Source: Mycolicibacterium peregrinum (GTDB taxonomy: Bacteria; Actinomycetota; Actinomycetes; Mycobacteriales; Mycobacteriaceae). Taken from it: a stretch of DNA of 50,243 bases. The stretch spans positions 1-50,243 of the forward strand of contig NZ_LQPP01000017.1 of assembly GCF_002102345.1 (NCBI RefSeq). Reading direction: 5' to 3'. Shown here piece after piece: positions 8,701-16,741 of the stretch; within the stretch, counting starts at the first letter, position 1, and each line of letters opens with the position of its first letter. The position numbers and the translations under genes are program-made. The notes under the pieces were generated by a model that saw only the letters and a list, made by a program, of their open reading frames with translations, was not told where the DNA came from and did no database searches.

Positions 8701-9774
8701 TCAGGTTGCGGTGACCAGGTCCCACGGATCTTCGGCGGCCAGTGCCAGCCTGCCCAGGCGTCGCGCGAAGTGTGTGGTGGTGCCGTAGTCCTGCGTCCAG
8801 CTCTGCGCGCGCAAGGTGAACAACCACAGCGGATGCTCGCGGGTGACACCGATCGCGCCGTGCAACTGGTGGGCGACGGTGGTCACCGGGCCGACGGCAC
8901 GCCCGACGGTCACCTTGGCCACGGTGACGGCATAGTCGGCCTCGGGAGAGTCGAAACCATGCTCGGTTACCGCCGCCACGGCGAGATCGGCAGCGGCCCG
9001 GGCCCTTTCGATCTCTCCGGCCATGCCGGCCAGGGACTGCTGCACGGATTGGAAGGCGCTCAGCGGACGACCGAACTGGATGCGTTCTCGGGTGTGCCGC
9101 ACCGACAGGTCGGCGGCGGCGTCGAGCGCCCCGACGATCTGCACACACCGCGCCCACGCGCCGCGGCGGTCCAGCTCGATGCCCAGCGCCGGGTCGACGG
9201 CTCGCAACTGATCTGCGGGCGCATCGAACACCAGCGAATCACGGGGTTCGCCGGCCAGGTTGTGATCGGCCTGCAGGTCGCCGGTGTCGACCAGGCCGAC
9301 CCGGAGGCCGTCGCCGGCGCGCACCGCCAGGAGCGTCGCCGCACATTCCCCGGCCCACGGCACCGAGTGCGCGGCGCCGGTGATCCTGTCACCGCTTGTG
9401 TCGGCATCGGCGATGGCGACTGTCAGTGGCCCATCAGGCAATTCGATACCGGCGTGTGGGGCGAGCCAGCCCGCCAACGCGTCGGTTTCGGCCAGTGGCA
9501 CCGCGCCGGCGTGCCGTGCCAGACCGTAGAGTGCGATCGCCAGTTCGTGTGGTCCGGCTCCGGAGTCGGGCGTGCTGGTCAGCCGAGCCAGCCCGGTGTC
9601 TTCGAGGTTGCGCCACAGCTCGGCATCGAGCCGGTCCGGGATGCCGCGCTTGCCGAGACCGGCATCGTAGGACCGCCGGCCCAGTTCATCGACGAGCTGA
9701 CGTAGCTCAGCGTCGTCGTCCTGGCGGTTCCCTGCGGTGAACACTCCGCCCGAGAGTGCGCTCGTCTGGCTCAT
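8701..9774 (-). CDS. Acyl-CoA dehydrogenase-like subunit (short, non-catalytic type)
   Basis: 357 residues. Acyl-CoA dehydrogenase fold with a shortened middle domain; C-terminal FAD/dimer segments RERIQFGRPLSAFQSVQQ and HQLHGAIGVTREHP. No catalytic Glu is apparent at either usual position. The start overlaps the stop of the upstream dehydrogenase gene by 4 bp (ATGA), implying coupled translation. In mycobacterial steroid catabolism such adjacent pairs form alpha2beta2 enzymes with shared FAD sites. I infer the same here, with the 9771-10904 product as partner. Confidence 0.85.
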   Translation of the reverse strand: MSQTSALSGGVFTAGNRQDDDAELRQLVDELGRRSYDAGLGKRGIPDRLDAELWRNLEDTGLARLTSTPDSGAGPHELAIALYGLARHAGAVPLAETDALAGWLAPHAGIELPDGPLTVAIADADTSGDRITGAAHSVPWAGECAATLLAVRAGDGLRVGLVDTGDLQADHNLAGEPRDSLVFDAPADQLRAVDPALGIELDRRGAWARCVQIVGALDAAADLSVRHTRERIQFGRPLSAFQSVQQSLAGMAGEIERARAAADLAVAAVTEHGFDSPEADYAVTVAKVTVGRAVGPVTTVAHQLHGAIGVTREHPLWLFTLRAQSWTQDYGTTTHFARRLGRLALAAEDPWDLVTAT

Positions 9775-10904
9775 CGCAACCCCATTCCGCGCGCGATCAC
9801 ACCGCGCAACACCTCGTTGGTACCGCCGCGCAACGTGAACATAGGCTTGTGCAGCCAGGCCATGTTCAGCATGGTCTCCAACTCCCGGTTCTCGGGCAAC
9901 GTCTCGATCAGGTCGTCGATCAGTTCGACGGATTCCGCCTCGAAGCGGGTGCCGAGATCTTTTACCAGTGCGGCCTGGTTCGCCGCATCGTCACCTTCGG
10001 TGAGCGTGCGGGCAACCGTCAACGACAGCTGCCGTAACGAGATCAACTGGGCCAGCAGGTCACCGACAGCGGCGGCAGTGCGGTCGTCGGGTGCCGGCCC
10101 GGACCCCAGGGCACGGATCGCAGCCAACAGCAGTGGGCCGGTGGACAGGATCCGCTCGGGTCCGCTGCGTTCGAACGACAACTCCGAAGTGACCTGATGC
10201 CAACCATTCCCGATCTCGCCGAGCACGTCGGCATCGGGGACGAAGGCCTCGTCGAGGATGACCTCGTTGAAGTGGTGTGCGCCCGACATCAGGATGATCG
10301 GTTCGATCCGGACGCCCGGCGTCGCGCACTGCACCAGGAACTGGCTGAAGCCCGCGTGGCGGTGCTTCGGGTCTGCGGGACTGGTGCGCGCCAGCACCAC
10401 GACCTGGTGTGCATGGTGGGCACCGCTGGTCCACACCTTGGTGCCGGACAACAGCCAGCCCCCGTCGGTACGGGTCGCTTTGGTCGACACCGCGGCAAGA
10501 TCCGACCCGGCGCCGTGCTCGCTCATGCCGATCGACGAATAGAGCTGGCCGGCAACGATTTTCGGCAGTAGCCGCTCGCGCTGCTCCTCGGTGCCGTAGG
10601 TCAGTAGGCTCGGTGCGACTTGGCGGTCAGCGGTCCAATGCGCCGCCACCGGCGCACCCGAGGCGATCAGTTCCTCGGTCACCACGTAGCGATGCAGGTG
10701 GCCGAGCTCGTGACCGCCGTAGCGGCGTGGGATGGTCAGGCCGACGAAACCGGCGGCACCCAACCGTGCTGAGAACCCTTCGTCCCAGCCGGCCATCCAG
10801 GCGTCGATGGCGGGCTGCCAGCCGAATTCTGCGCGGTCGGCCCGGAGGAATTCGCGTACGGCGAAACGTATCTTGGCCAGTTCGGCGTCGTCGAGGGCCC
10901 TCAC
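9771..10904 (-). CDS. Acyl-CoA dehydrogenase, partner with catalytic-type helix
   Basis: 377 residues. FAD/acyl-CoA contacts: IGMSEHGAGSDLA and LLSGTKVWTSGAHHA. The segment SELSFERSGPER carries the Glu-Arg pattern seen in catalytic subunits of heteromeric mycobacterial enzymes. The C-terminus LRGGTNEVLRGVIARGMG lacks the Glu used by medium-chain enzymes. The GTG start at 10904 overlaps the stop of the upstream SDR by 4 bp, and the stop overlaps the start of the next dehydrogenase. It probably introduces the alpha,beta double bond in a bulky acyl-CoA. Confidence 0.88.
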   Translation of the reverse strand: MRALDDAELAKIRFAVREFLRADRAEFGWQPAIDAWMAGWDEGFSARLGAAGFVGLTIPRRYGGHELGHLHRYVVTEELIASGAPVAAHWTADRQVAPSLLTYGTEEQRERLLPKIVAGQLYSSIGMSEHGAGSDLAAVSTKATRTDGGWLLSGTKVWTSGAHHAHQVVVLARTSPADPKHRHAGFSQFLVQCATPGVRIEPIILMSGAHHFNEVILDEAFVPDADVLGEIGNGWHQVTSELSFERSGPERILSTGPLLLAAIRALGSGPAPDDRTAAAVGDLLAQLISLRQLSLTVARTLTEGDDAANQAALVKDLGTRFEAESVELIDDLIETLPENRELETMLNMAWLHKPMFTLRGGTNEVLRGVIARGMGLR

Positions 10905-11752
10905 CGGGCGGCTGCCAGATAGAAGTTGGCGGTCAGGTCCTGCTCGTGTGCGGCCAGACGGTACTCCGACAGGTCGTCGCGTCCCTCCTCGCGAAGAATC
11001 TCCTCATCGGTGTAGAAGTGACCACTGCATGATGCGGCAGGCCGAGTGACCAACGCGTGTACCGCGTCGGCCATGATCCGCGGGCTCCGGGCCTGGGCAC
11101 GCACCTGCGCCTCGCCCATCGCGACCATCATTCCGGTGCTGGCGATCGTGGTGGCAGGCCACACTGAGTTGACGGCGATCGGCACTGGGGCGAACTCATC
11201 AGCCCAGCCGAGCGTGAGCAGGCTCTCGGCATACTTGCCGACTGTGTGTCCGACATGGGCGCCCACCCACCCGGGTTCCAGGTTCAGCGGCGGAGAAACG
11301 TTGACCACGTGCGCATTGTCCGAGCGGCGTAGGTGCGGCAGAGCGGCCTGCACCACCGCGAAGGGCCCTTCGACGTTGATTTCCAGCAGCTTGCGCAGGC
11401 TTTTGGGGGGCAGGCTCTCGGTCGGTCGAAGGTCCAGCGCGCCGGCATTGTTGACCACGACGTCGATGCCCCCGAAGGTCTCGGCGATCTTCTCGACGGC
11501 CGCGGCCACCGCGGTGGCGTCACGTACATCGCAGCCCACCGCAAGCGCCCGCCCGCCGGCGTTCTGTACTGCCTCTGCAGTTTCGGCCAAGGTGCCTGCG
11601 ATCTTCGGATTGGGTATCTCAGTTTTTGCCAGCAGCGCCACCGCCGCACCGTCCTGTGCTGCACGCACCGCGATGGCGCAGCCGATACCGCGGCTGGCGC
11701 CGGTCACCACGACGACACGATCTTTCAGAGTGCCGGGATCGGGAATGCTCAC
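10901..11752 (-). CDS. SDR, HSDL2-like, catalytic Tyr replaced
   Basis: 283 residues. N-terminal VVVVTGASRGIGCAIAVRAA, then the insertion KTEIPNPKIAGTLAETAEAV typical of hydroxysteroid dehydrogenase-like protein 2. The middle reads HVVNVSPPLNLEPGWVGAHV. At the active site HSDL2 proteins have YTxAK; here it reads HTVGK, so the Tyr is His and the Lys is kept. Activity is uncertain. It is first in a four-gene minus operon with overlapping or tight junctions. The divergent promoter region towards 11857 carries motif copy 2. Confidence 0.82.
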   Translation of the reverse strand: MSIPDPGTLKDRVVVVTGASRGIGCAIAVRAAQDGAAVALLAKTEIPNPKIAGTLAETAEAVQNAGGRALAVGCDVRDATAVAAAVEKIAETFGGIDVVVNNAGALDLRPTESLPPKSLRKLLEINVEGPFAVVQAALPHLRRSDNAHVVNVSPPLNLEPGWVGAHVGHTVGKYAESLLTLGWADEFAPVPIAVNSVWPATTIASTGMMVAMGEAQVRAQARSPRIMADAVHALVTRPAASCSGHFYTDEEILREEGRDDLSEYRLAAHEQDLTANFYLAAAR

Positions 11753-11794
11753 AGTCCAGTTGTCCTTCCGCCGTCGTCCGCCGTAGCCTGAATG

Positions 11795-11816
11795 CTATAA
11801 CTATATAGCTCATTAG
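11795..11816 (+). promoter_or_regulatory. Shared operator-like motif, copy 2
   Basis: CTATAACTATATAGCT at 11795-11810 is identical to 44998-45013. With the following CATTAG it fits AACTRTWTMGCKNATT. It lies between divergent genes 11752 and 11857. The AT-rich core CTATATAG is palindromic and could also include -10 elements. Confidence 0.65.
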
Positions 11817-11856
11817 TTGGCCGCTGTGACGCGGTCACTCACCCAAGCGAGGCTCT

Positions 11857-13077
11857 ATGACTCAGGTCGCCGCAATCGGCACCTACCTGCCGCCCTGGAC
11901 CGTGCGTGAGCGCCGGGTGAAAGGTCCCGACGAGGATGCATTGACCATGGCGGTTGCCGCAGGTCGGGCTGCTGACCCAGATGCCACCGCACGCCGGGTG
12001 GTGCTGGTGTCGCGTGACTTCCCGCTGCTGGAAGGAGGTAACGGCGCTGTACTGCTGGCCGGTCTGTCGTTGCCGGCCGATGTGGCCGTCAGTGAAGTGC
12101 TCGGCGGGGCGCCTGCGGTGCTCGATCAGCTCCTTGGTGCCTCCGAGGGCACCCTGGTCATCGCGGCCGATGATTCCCACACCACGGCCGCTGCGGCGGC
12201 GGTCCTGGTCGGTGCCCAAGGTGTCAAGCTGGCGCCGATCGCGCGGCAGACTCGCAGCCTGCCGATCACCGTCCGAAGCGCCGACGGCGCCCGCCGCGAC
12301 TACGGCGACGCCCGGTTGCAGCGTGAAGTCGGGGTCAAGTCGACGGTCGCGCGACTGGGTCTGGACGACTCGCAGCGGGTGATGGCGGTGGTCGGCGTGA
12401 AGGCCAAGGAACTTGGCGGTGGCGTCGATGCACGGGGCGCGATCGAACATCCGATCTCGTCGGCATCTGGCGTGATTCGAGCGCTCGCCGATCTCATTGA
12501 GAAAGGCGAGCCGGGTGGCTTGCTACTGGCTGTCGAACAGTCCAGCGTGACGGCGGCTGAAGTCGGCGCGGCCGCTACCGCTCCGGTGATCACCCGAGAT
12601 GAGCCCCAGGTCCGAGAGCTACCGAAGTTTCGCACCGCGGATGGAAATGGCATTCCGATCTCGCTGCCTGCCTACGCCCGAGCGTTCGAACCCAAACTGC
12701 GCTGGGAGGCAGCGGTCTTCGAAGAACGGCCCGGCATCGACACCGCGCCACAGTTCCCGCCGCGCGCCCGTGTGGACGAGGACGGTGTGTTGGCCACCGA
12801 TTACCGGCTGGAACCGTTGCCGCGCACCGGAACCGTGTACACCCAGACCACCATTCGGATTCCGATACCGGATCTGCCCAGTCCCTATTCGATCGCTGTC
12901 GTAGCGCTGGACGGTAGTCCCGTGCGAGTGTTGATGAAGGTCACCGGGGTGCCTGCGGGTGAGGCCGCCATCGGTCAGGCCGGTGCGGTGGTGCTGCGCA
13001 AGATAGCCGACCGAGCAGGCGTTCCTGACTATGGCTATGCATTTTGGCCCACAAGCGCGGAAGGAGACCACGCATGA
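11857..13077 (+). CDS. HMG-CoA-synthase-like/DUF35 OB-fold protein, thiolase partner
   Basis: 406 residues. The first half resembles the thiolase-fold HMG-CoA synthase-like proteins found beside DUF35 domains (AAIGTYLPPWTV, LEGGNGAVLLAGL, LLAVEQSS). The end is an OB-fold of DUF35 type (GTVYTQTTIRIP, YSIAVVALDG, VLMKVTGVP). The protein contains no cysteine at all, so the thiolase-fold nucleophile and the zinc-ribbon cysteines of typical members are absent. It is likely a non-catalytic partner that channels or stabilises substrate for the thiolase at 13074, whose ATG overlaps this stop by 4 bp. The partnership is inferred from steroid-degradation DUF35/Ltp complexes. Confidence 0.75.
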   Translation: MTQVAAIGTYLPPWTVRERRVKGPDEDALTMAVAAGRAADPDATARRVVLVSRDFPLLEGGNGAVLLAGLSLPADVAVSEVLGGAPAVLDQLLGASEGTLVIAADDSHTTAAAAAVLVGAQGVKLAPIARQTRSLPITVRSADGARRDYGDARLQREVGVKSTVARLGLDDSQRVMAVVGVKAKELGGGVDARGAIEHPISSASGVIRALADLIEKGEPGGLLLAVEQSSVTAAEVGAAATAPVITRDEPQVRELPKFRTADGNGIPISLPAYARAFEPKLRWEAAVFEERPGIDTAPQFPPRARVDEDGVLATDYRLEPLPRTGTVYTQTTIRIPIPDLPSPYSIAVVALDGSPVRVLMKVTGVPAGEAAIGQAGAVVLRKIADRAGVPDYGYAFWPTSAEGDHA

Positions 13078-14234
13078 GGAATGTGGCAATCGTCGGGGCG
13101 GGAATGACGCCGTTCGCCGAGCATTTCGATCTCGGTATCAAAGACCTGGTGCCGATGGCTTATGCGGAAGCGGTCGCCCACGTCGACAAGGGCATCAAGA
13201 AATCCGACATCCAGGCGGCCTGGTTCGGTGAACTGTCCACCACCGACGGTTTCCCGTCGGGCATCCTGGCTGACACCCTCGATCTCACCGACATCCCGGT
13301 CACTCGCGTCGAAAATGCTTGCGCCACTGGCAACGACGCGATCCGCAACGGCGCACTGGCCATCGCCTCGGGTCTGTATGACGTGGTGCTGGTAGTCGGC
13401 GCAGACAAGGTCCGCGAGACATCGTCCAGTACGACGTTCTGGGAATGGGCGGCCATGACCCGGGATAATGCCTGGGACTACCCGCTTGGGCTGGTGGCAC
13501 CAGCGAACTTCGCGCTACACGTCATCCGCTATCTGCACGAGTCGCCGGCAACCAAGGAACACATGGCGATGGTCGCGGTGAAGAACCACTTCCACGCGCT
13601 GAAGAACCCCAAAGCTCAACTCCGCTACGAGATCACCGTTGAGCAGGCGTTGGCAGCTCCGACGGTGGTCGACCCGTTCGGGTTGTATGACTGCACGCCC
13701 CAGAGCGACGGCGCGGCCGCGGTTTTTCTCGCCGCCGAGGACGTCGTCGACCGCTACACCGACCGTCCGGTCTGGGTGCGCGGCGTCGGGCTGGGGATGG
13801 ACCGGGTGATGCACCAGCACAAGGGCGATATGACCAGCTTCCCGCCGACGGTGAGAGCCGCGAAGGCGGCCATGTCCATGGCTGGTGTGACCCCGCGTGA
13901 CATCGACGTCGCCGAGGTCCACGACTGTTTCACCGGGGTCGAGTTGATCAGCTACGAGGACCTCGGATTCGCCGACCGGTTCGAGGCATACAAACTGGTC
14001 GAGGGCCGCGAAAACTATGTCGGCGGCTCCATCCCGATCAACGCGAGCGGCGGGTTGAAGGCCAAGGGGCATCCGCCGGGCGCGACCGGTGTCGCGCAGT
14101 GCTATGAATTGTTCAACCAGCTGCGCGGCGAGGCCGAGAATCAGGTTGACGGCGCGCGAGTTGCGTTGGCCCACAACATCGGCGGCCCGACCGCGGTCTC
14201 TGCGGTCACCATCCTTTCCAACGAGAAGAACTGA
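13074..14234 (+). CDS. Thiolase-family lipid-transfer protein (SCP-x/Ltp type)
   Basis: 386 residues. Thiolase fold with nucleophilic Cys83 in VENACATGND, the loop EVHDCFTGVELI carrying His, and the C-terminal GGLKAKGHPPGATG His motif. Active-site residues look intact. This group includes mycobacterial SCP-x-type thiolases and Ltp-type aldolases that shorten steroid or branched acyl-CoA side chains. ATG 13074 is chosen because it overlaps the upstream stop (ATGA) and begins at the conserved RNVAIVGAG. The paired DUF35-like gene upstream supports complex formation. Confidence 0.88.
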   Translation: MRNVAIVGAGMTPFAEHFDLGIKDLVPMAYAEAVAHVDKGIKKSDIQAAWFGELSTTDGFPSGILADTLDLTDIPVTRVENACATGNDAIRNGALAIASGLYDVVLVVGADKVRETSSSTTFWEWAAMTRDNAWDYPLGLVAPANFALHVIRYLHESPATKEHMAMVAVKNHFHALKNPKAQLRYEITVEQALAAPTVVDPFGLYDCTPQSDGAAAVFLAAEDVVDRYTDRPVWVRGVGLGMDRVMHQHKGDMTSFPPTVRAAKAAMSMAGVTPRDIDVAEVHDCFTGVELISYEDLGFADRFEAYKLVEGRENYVGGSIPINASGGLKAKGHPPGATGVAQCYELFNQLRGEAENQVDGARVALAHNIGGPTAVSAVTILSNEKN

Positions 14235-14245
14235 CAGGACATCAC

Positions 14246-15055
14246 ATGACGACTTCCGAGATCGCGACGCTGGCCGGTTACGAGCAGTTCGCTCCATGGT
14301 TGCTTGTGGAGAAACGCGGCAACGTCCATGTGGTGAGCATCAACCGCCCCGAGGCGCTCAATGCCGTCACCGAAGAGGTGCACCACGCGTTCGCCACCAT
14401 CTGGAAAGTGCTGGACGCCGACGACGACGTGAAGGCCGTCGTCACCACCGGGGTGGGTAAGGCTTTCTCGGCCGGCGGTGACATGGTGATGTTCGGTCGC
14501 CTGATCGAGGACCAGGTTGCGCGCACGTTTCAGATCCACGAGGCCCGGACTGTTTTCCTCGAGGTGATCAACTTCCCCAAACCGCTGGTGTCTGCGGTCA
14601 ACGGACCCGCGGTAGGGCTGGGGTGTTCGATCGCCTTGTTGAGTGATCTGCTGGTAATGGGGGAGAGCAGCTACCTGGCCGACCCGCATGTGGCAGTCGG
14701 CCTGACCGCCGGTGACGGCGGAGCGGCGATGCTGCCCCTGTTGGTCGGCATGATGAAGGCCAAAGAGTATGTGCTGCTGGGAGATCGGATCACCGCGCCG
14801 GTTGCCGAGAAGCTCAACCTGGTCACCAAGGTGGTCAGTGACGACTCGGTGCTCGATGAGGCGCTGGCGCTCGGTGAACGCCTGGCCGCTCTGCCGCCGC
14901 AGGCCCTTCGCTCATCGAAGGTGGCACTCAACATGCACCTGTCCCGCGCCGCGCAAGGGGTGCTCGAGTACGCGCTGGCGGAGGAGTTGACGTCGTTCTC
15001 CACGCCGGAGTTCAAGGAACGGGTCGCCGCTTTCCGGGCGCGCTCCAAGAAGTAA
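14246..15055 (+). CDS. Crotonase-family protein without catalytic glutamates
   Basis: 269 residues. Crotonase fold: INRPEALNAV, FSAGGDM, NGPAVGLGCSIALLSD and ADPHVAVGLTAGDGGA. Where enoyl-CoA hydratases have two Glu residues, this protein shows Ser (GLGCSIAL) and His (DPHVAVGL). Simple hydration is therefore unlikely; isomerase, hydrolase or dehalogenase-like chemistry is possible for this superfamily. It lies 11 bp after the thiolase gene in a three-gene plus operon whose promoter holds motif copy 2. Confidence 0.85.
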   Translation: MTTSEIATLAGYEQFAPWLLVEKRGNVHVVSINRPEALNAVTEEVHHAFATIWKVLDADDDVKAVVTTGVGKAFSAGGDMVMFGRLIEDQVARTFQIHEARTVFLEVINFPKPLVSAVNGPAVGLGCSIALLSDLLVMGESSYLADPHVAVGLTAGDGGAAMLPLLVGMMKAKEYVLLGDRITAPVAEKLNLVTKVVSDDSVLDEALALGERLAALPPQALRSSKVALNMHLSRAAQGVLEYALAEELTSFSTPEFKERVAAFRARSKK

Positions 15056-15066
15056 TAACGTCGGCG

Positions 15067-15891
15067 TCAACGGTAGGCGGTCACCCGTGCGGTGATCGCC
15101 ACCTTGCCGTCGTCACCGATGGCCTGCGCGTCGCCAACACCGGTGTTGCGACCCACCCGTAACGGGGTTCCCACGTAGCGAGACCGGGCCCCGGCGATGA
15201 ACGGCCGCAGGAAGTTCACCCGCAGCGAACCGGTCCGTAATCCGGTGCCGTCGGTGCCGTTGATCGCGGCGGAGGCGGCGAGTTCGAGACCGGCTGCCGC
15301 CACCCCGCCGTGCACGATTCCGATGTCGTTGTTCAGGTTGGGATCCACGAGTTGTGCCAATACCTGGCGGTCGGTCCCCGGTTGGGCCTCGAGAGCCATC
15401 AGGTCCGACAGGGTGGTCTCGGCCGTCCGATGCAATGTCTCCGGCGGACGGTTGGTCAGAACCCCGTCAGCCGGAATGAAAAATGATCGCACCGTGCCGC
15501 CGCCGATCACAGCTCCCCGATAGGTCAAAGTGCAGATCGCCAGCGAGGTCGCGCCTATCGGGCCCAGCGTGCGTGCGCTCGCGATGACGCGGTCGTCGAG
15601 ATCCCGGGTGTCATCAGTGCTCAACTCCACAGACAACTCAGAGGACACCGTCCATTGGCCCGCGGGCCTGCGGTAGTGGTTGACGATGCCGCCTGCAGCG
15701 TCGATGAGAATGGCCAACGGCCCAATCGTCGGTGCGCCGGTGATCGGATTGCGGAAGCGTTCCATCGGCATCGAGTACACGGCGGTAGCCTGATCCGGGT
15801 CAGATTCCAGGTACGCGATCCCGAACCTAACCTGAATGGAGTCCGGTGTCTCCAGGTCGTACTCGGTAGGGCGTCCGTCGACGCCGCTCAT
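15067..15891 (-). CDS. Acyl-CoA thioesterase-like, double hotdog protein
   Basis: 274 residues with two hotdog-like halves: IGPLAILIDAAGGIVNHY in the first and NNDIGIVHGGVAAAGLELAA in the second, the latter typical of the PaaI/4HBT group (HGG motif). It probably hydrolyses or binds acyl-CoA thioesters and could relieve CoA trapping during catabolism. The start overlaps the stop of the GntR regulator by 4 bp, so the two are co-translated. Its 3' end lies 11 bp from the convergent crotonase gene. Confidence 0.75.
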   Translation of the reverse strand: MSGVDGRPTEYDLETPDSIQVRFGIAYLESDPDQATAVYSMPMERFRNPITGAPTIGPLAILIDAAGGIVNHYRRPAGQWTVSSELSVELSTDDTRDLDDRVIASARTLGPIGATSLAICTLTYRGAVIGGGTVRSFFIPADGVLTNRPPETLHRTAETTLSDLMALEAQPGTDRQVLAQLVDPNLNNDIGIVHGGVAAAGLELAASAAINGTDGTGLRTGSLRVNFLRPFIAGARSRYVGTPLRVGRNTGVGDAQAIGDDGKVAITARVTAYR

Positions 15892-16628
15892 TCGAGAAGA
15901 TCGACGACAGTGGACAATTCGGATCCGGACAAGACGAATTCCTCGGCCTTCTGCAGATGCTTGCGCCAGAGTTCGCCGGCCTTCTCCGCGTCGCCGGCCT
16001 TGATCATGTCGAGCACCATCCGGTGGGTTTTGGCCGACCGGCGAACTGCCTGTTCGGCGCGGTCGCCCCTGGTGGGCTGCAATGAGCGGTTGGCCTTTTC
16101 GACGACGTGGTGCAGCATGTCGCTGACGATCTGCAGCGTGCTGTTTCCGGACAGGCGGGAGACCGCGGCGTGGAAGTCGGTGAGTTGGTCTACGGCGTCG
16201 CTGCCCGGTTCCAACTGCGATTCGCGCTCGACGATCTGCTCTAATTCGGCGATCACCTTAGGGTCGCGATCCTTGGCCAACTGCTCCACCATCGGTACTT
16301 CCAGGGTTACCCGGGCGTCGTAGACATCTTTGACTGTGACGCCTTCGTATTCCAGGATCAGGCCCGCATAGCGGGCCAATGTCTCCCGCTGCGGCCGGGT
16401 TACCCGGGCACCGCCCCGGACCCCTCGCTGGACCTGAATGAGCGACTCGGACTCGAGCACCCGGAACGCTTCCCGCAGGGTGGGGCGAGACACCCCGAAG
16501 CGCTCCATCAGTTCGGATTCGGGAGGCAGCATCGTACCTTCGGTGATCTCGCCGCGGATGAACATCCGGCGCAGCACCGTGGCCACCCGATCGGCCATCT
16601 TCGGCTCCCGAAGGCTGGTGACCTCCAT
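15888..16628 (-). CDS. GntR-family regulator, FadR/FCD type
   Basis: 246 residues from ATG 16628. N-terminal winged helix: KMADRVATVLRRMFIRGE, PPESELMERFGVSRPTLREA and FRVLESESLIQVQRGVRGGA. The C-terminal FCD ligand domain (YDARVTLEVPMVEQL, DFHAAVSRLSGNSTLQIVSD) carries Asp and His residues fit to bind a metal and a carboxylate ligand. ATG 16628 has GGAGG eight bases upstream; an upstream in-frame start lies in the presumed promoter. Upstream DNA contains TTGACTATTTGACAGG with a repeated TTGAC, a possible autoregulatory site. It is a candidate, not proven, regulator for the surrounding acyl-CoA genes. Confidence 0.88.
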   Translation of the reverse strand: MEVTSLREPKMADRVATVLRRMFIRGEITEGTMLPPESELMERFGVSRPTLREAFRVLESESLIQVQRGVRGGARVTRPQRETLARYAGLILEYEGVTVKDVYDARVTLEVPMVEQLAKDRDPKVIAELEQIVERESQLEPGSDAVDQLTDFHAAVSRLSGNSTLQIVSDMLHHVVEKANRSLQPTRGDRAEQAVRRSAKTHRMVLDMIKAGDAEKAGELWRKHLQKAEEFVLSGSELSTVVDLLE

Positions 16629-16741
16629 TACAACCTCCAGGGGTTTTGTAAATGCACGAAACAATTGACTATTTGACAGGCTAATCCAATGACCCAAGTG
16701 GACACATTATTCACGGCCTGTCAGTGATCAACATCATTGAT

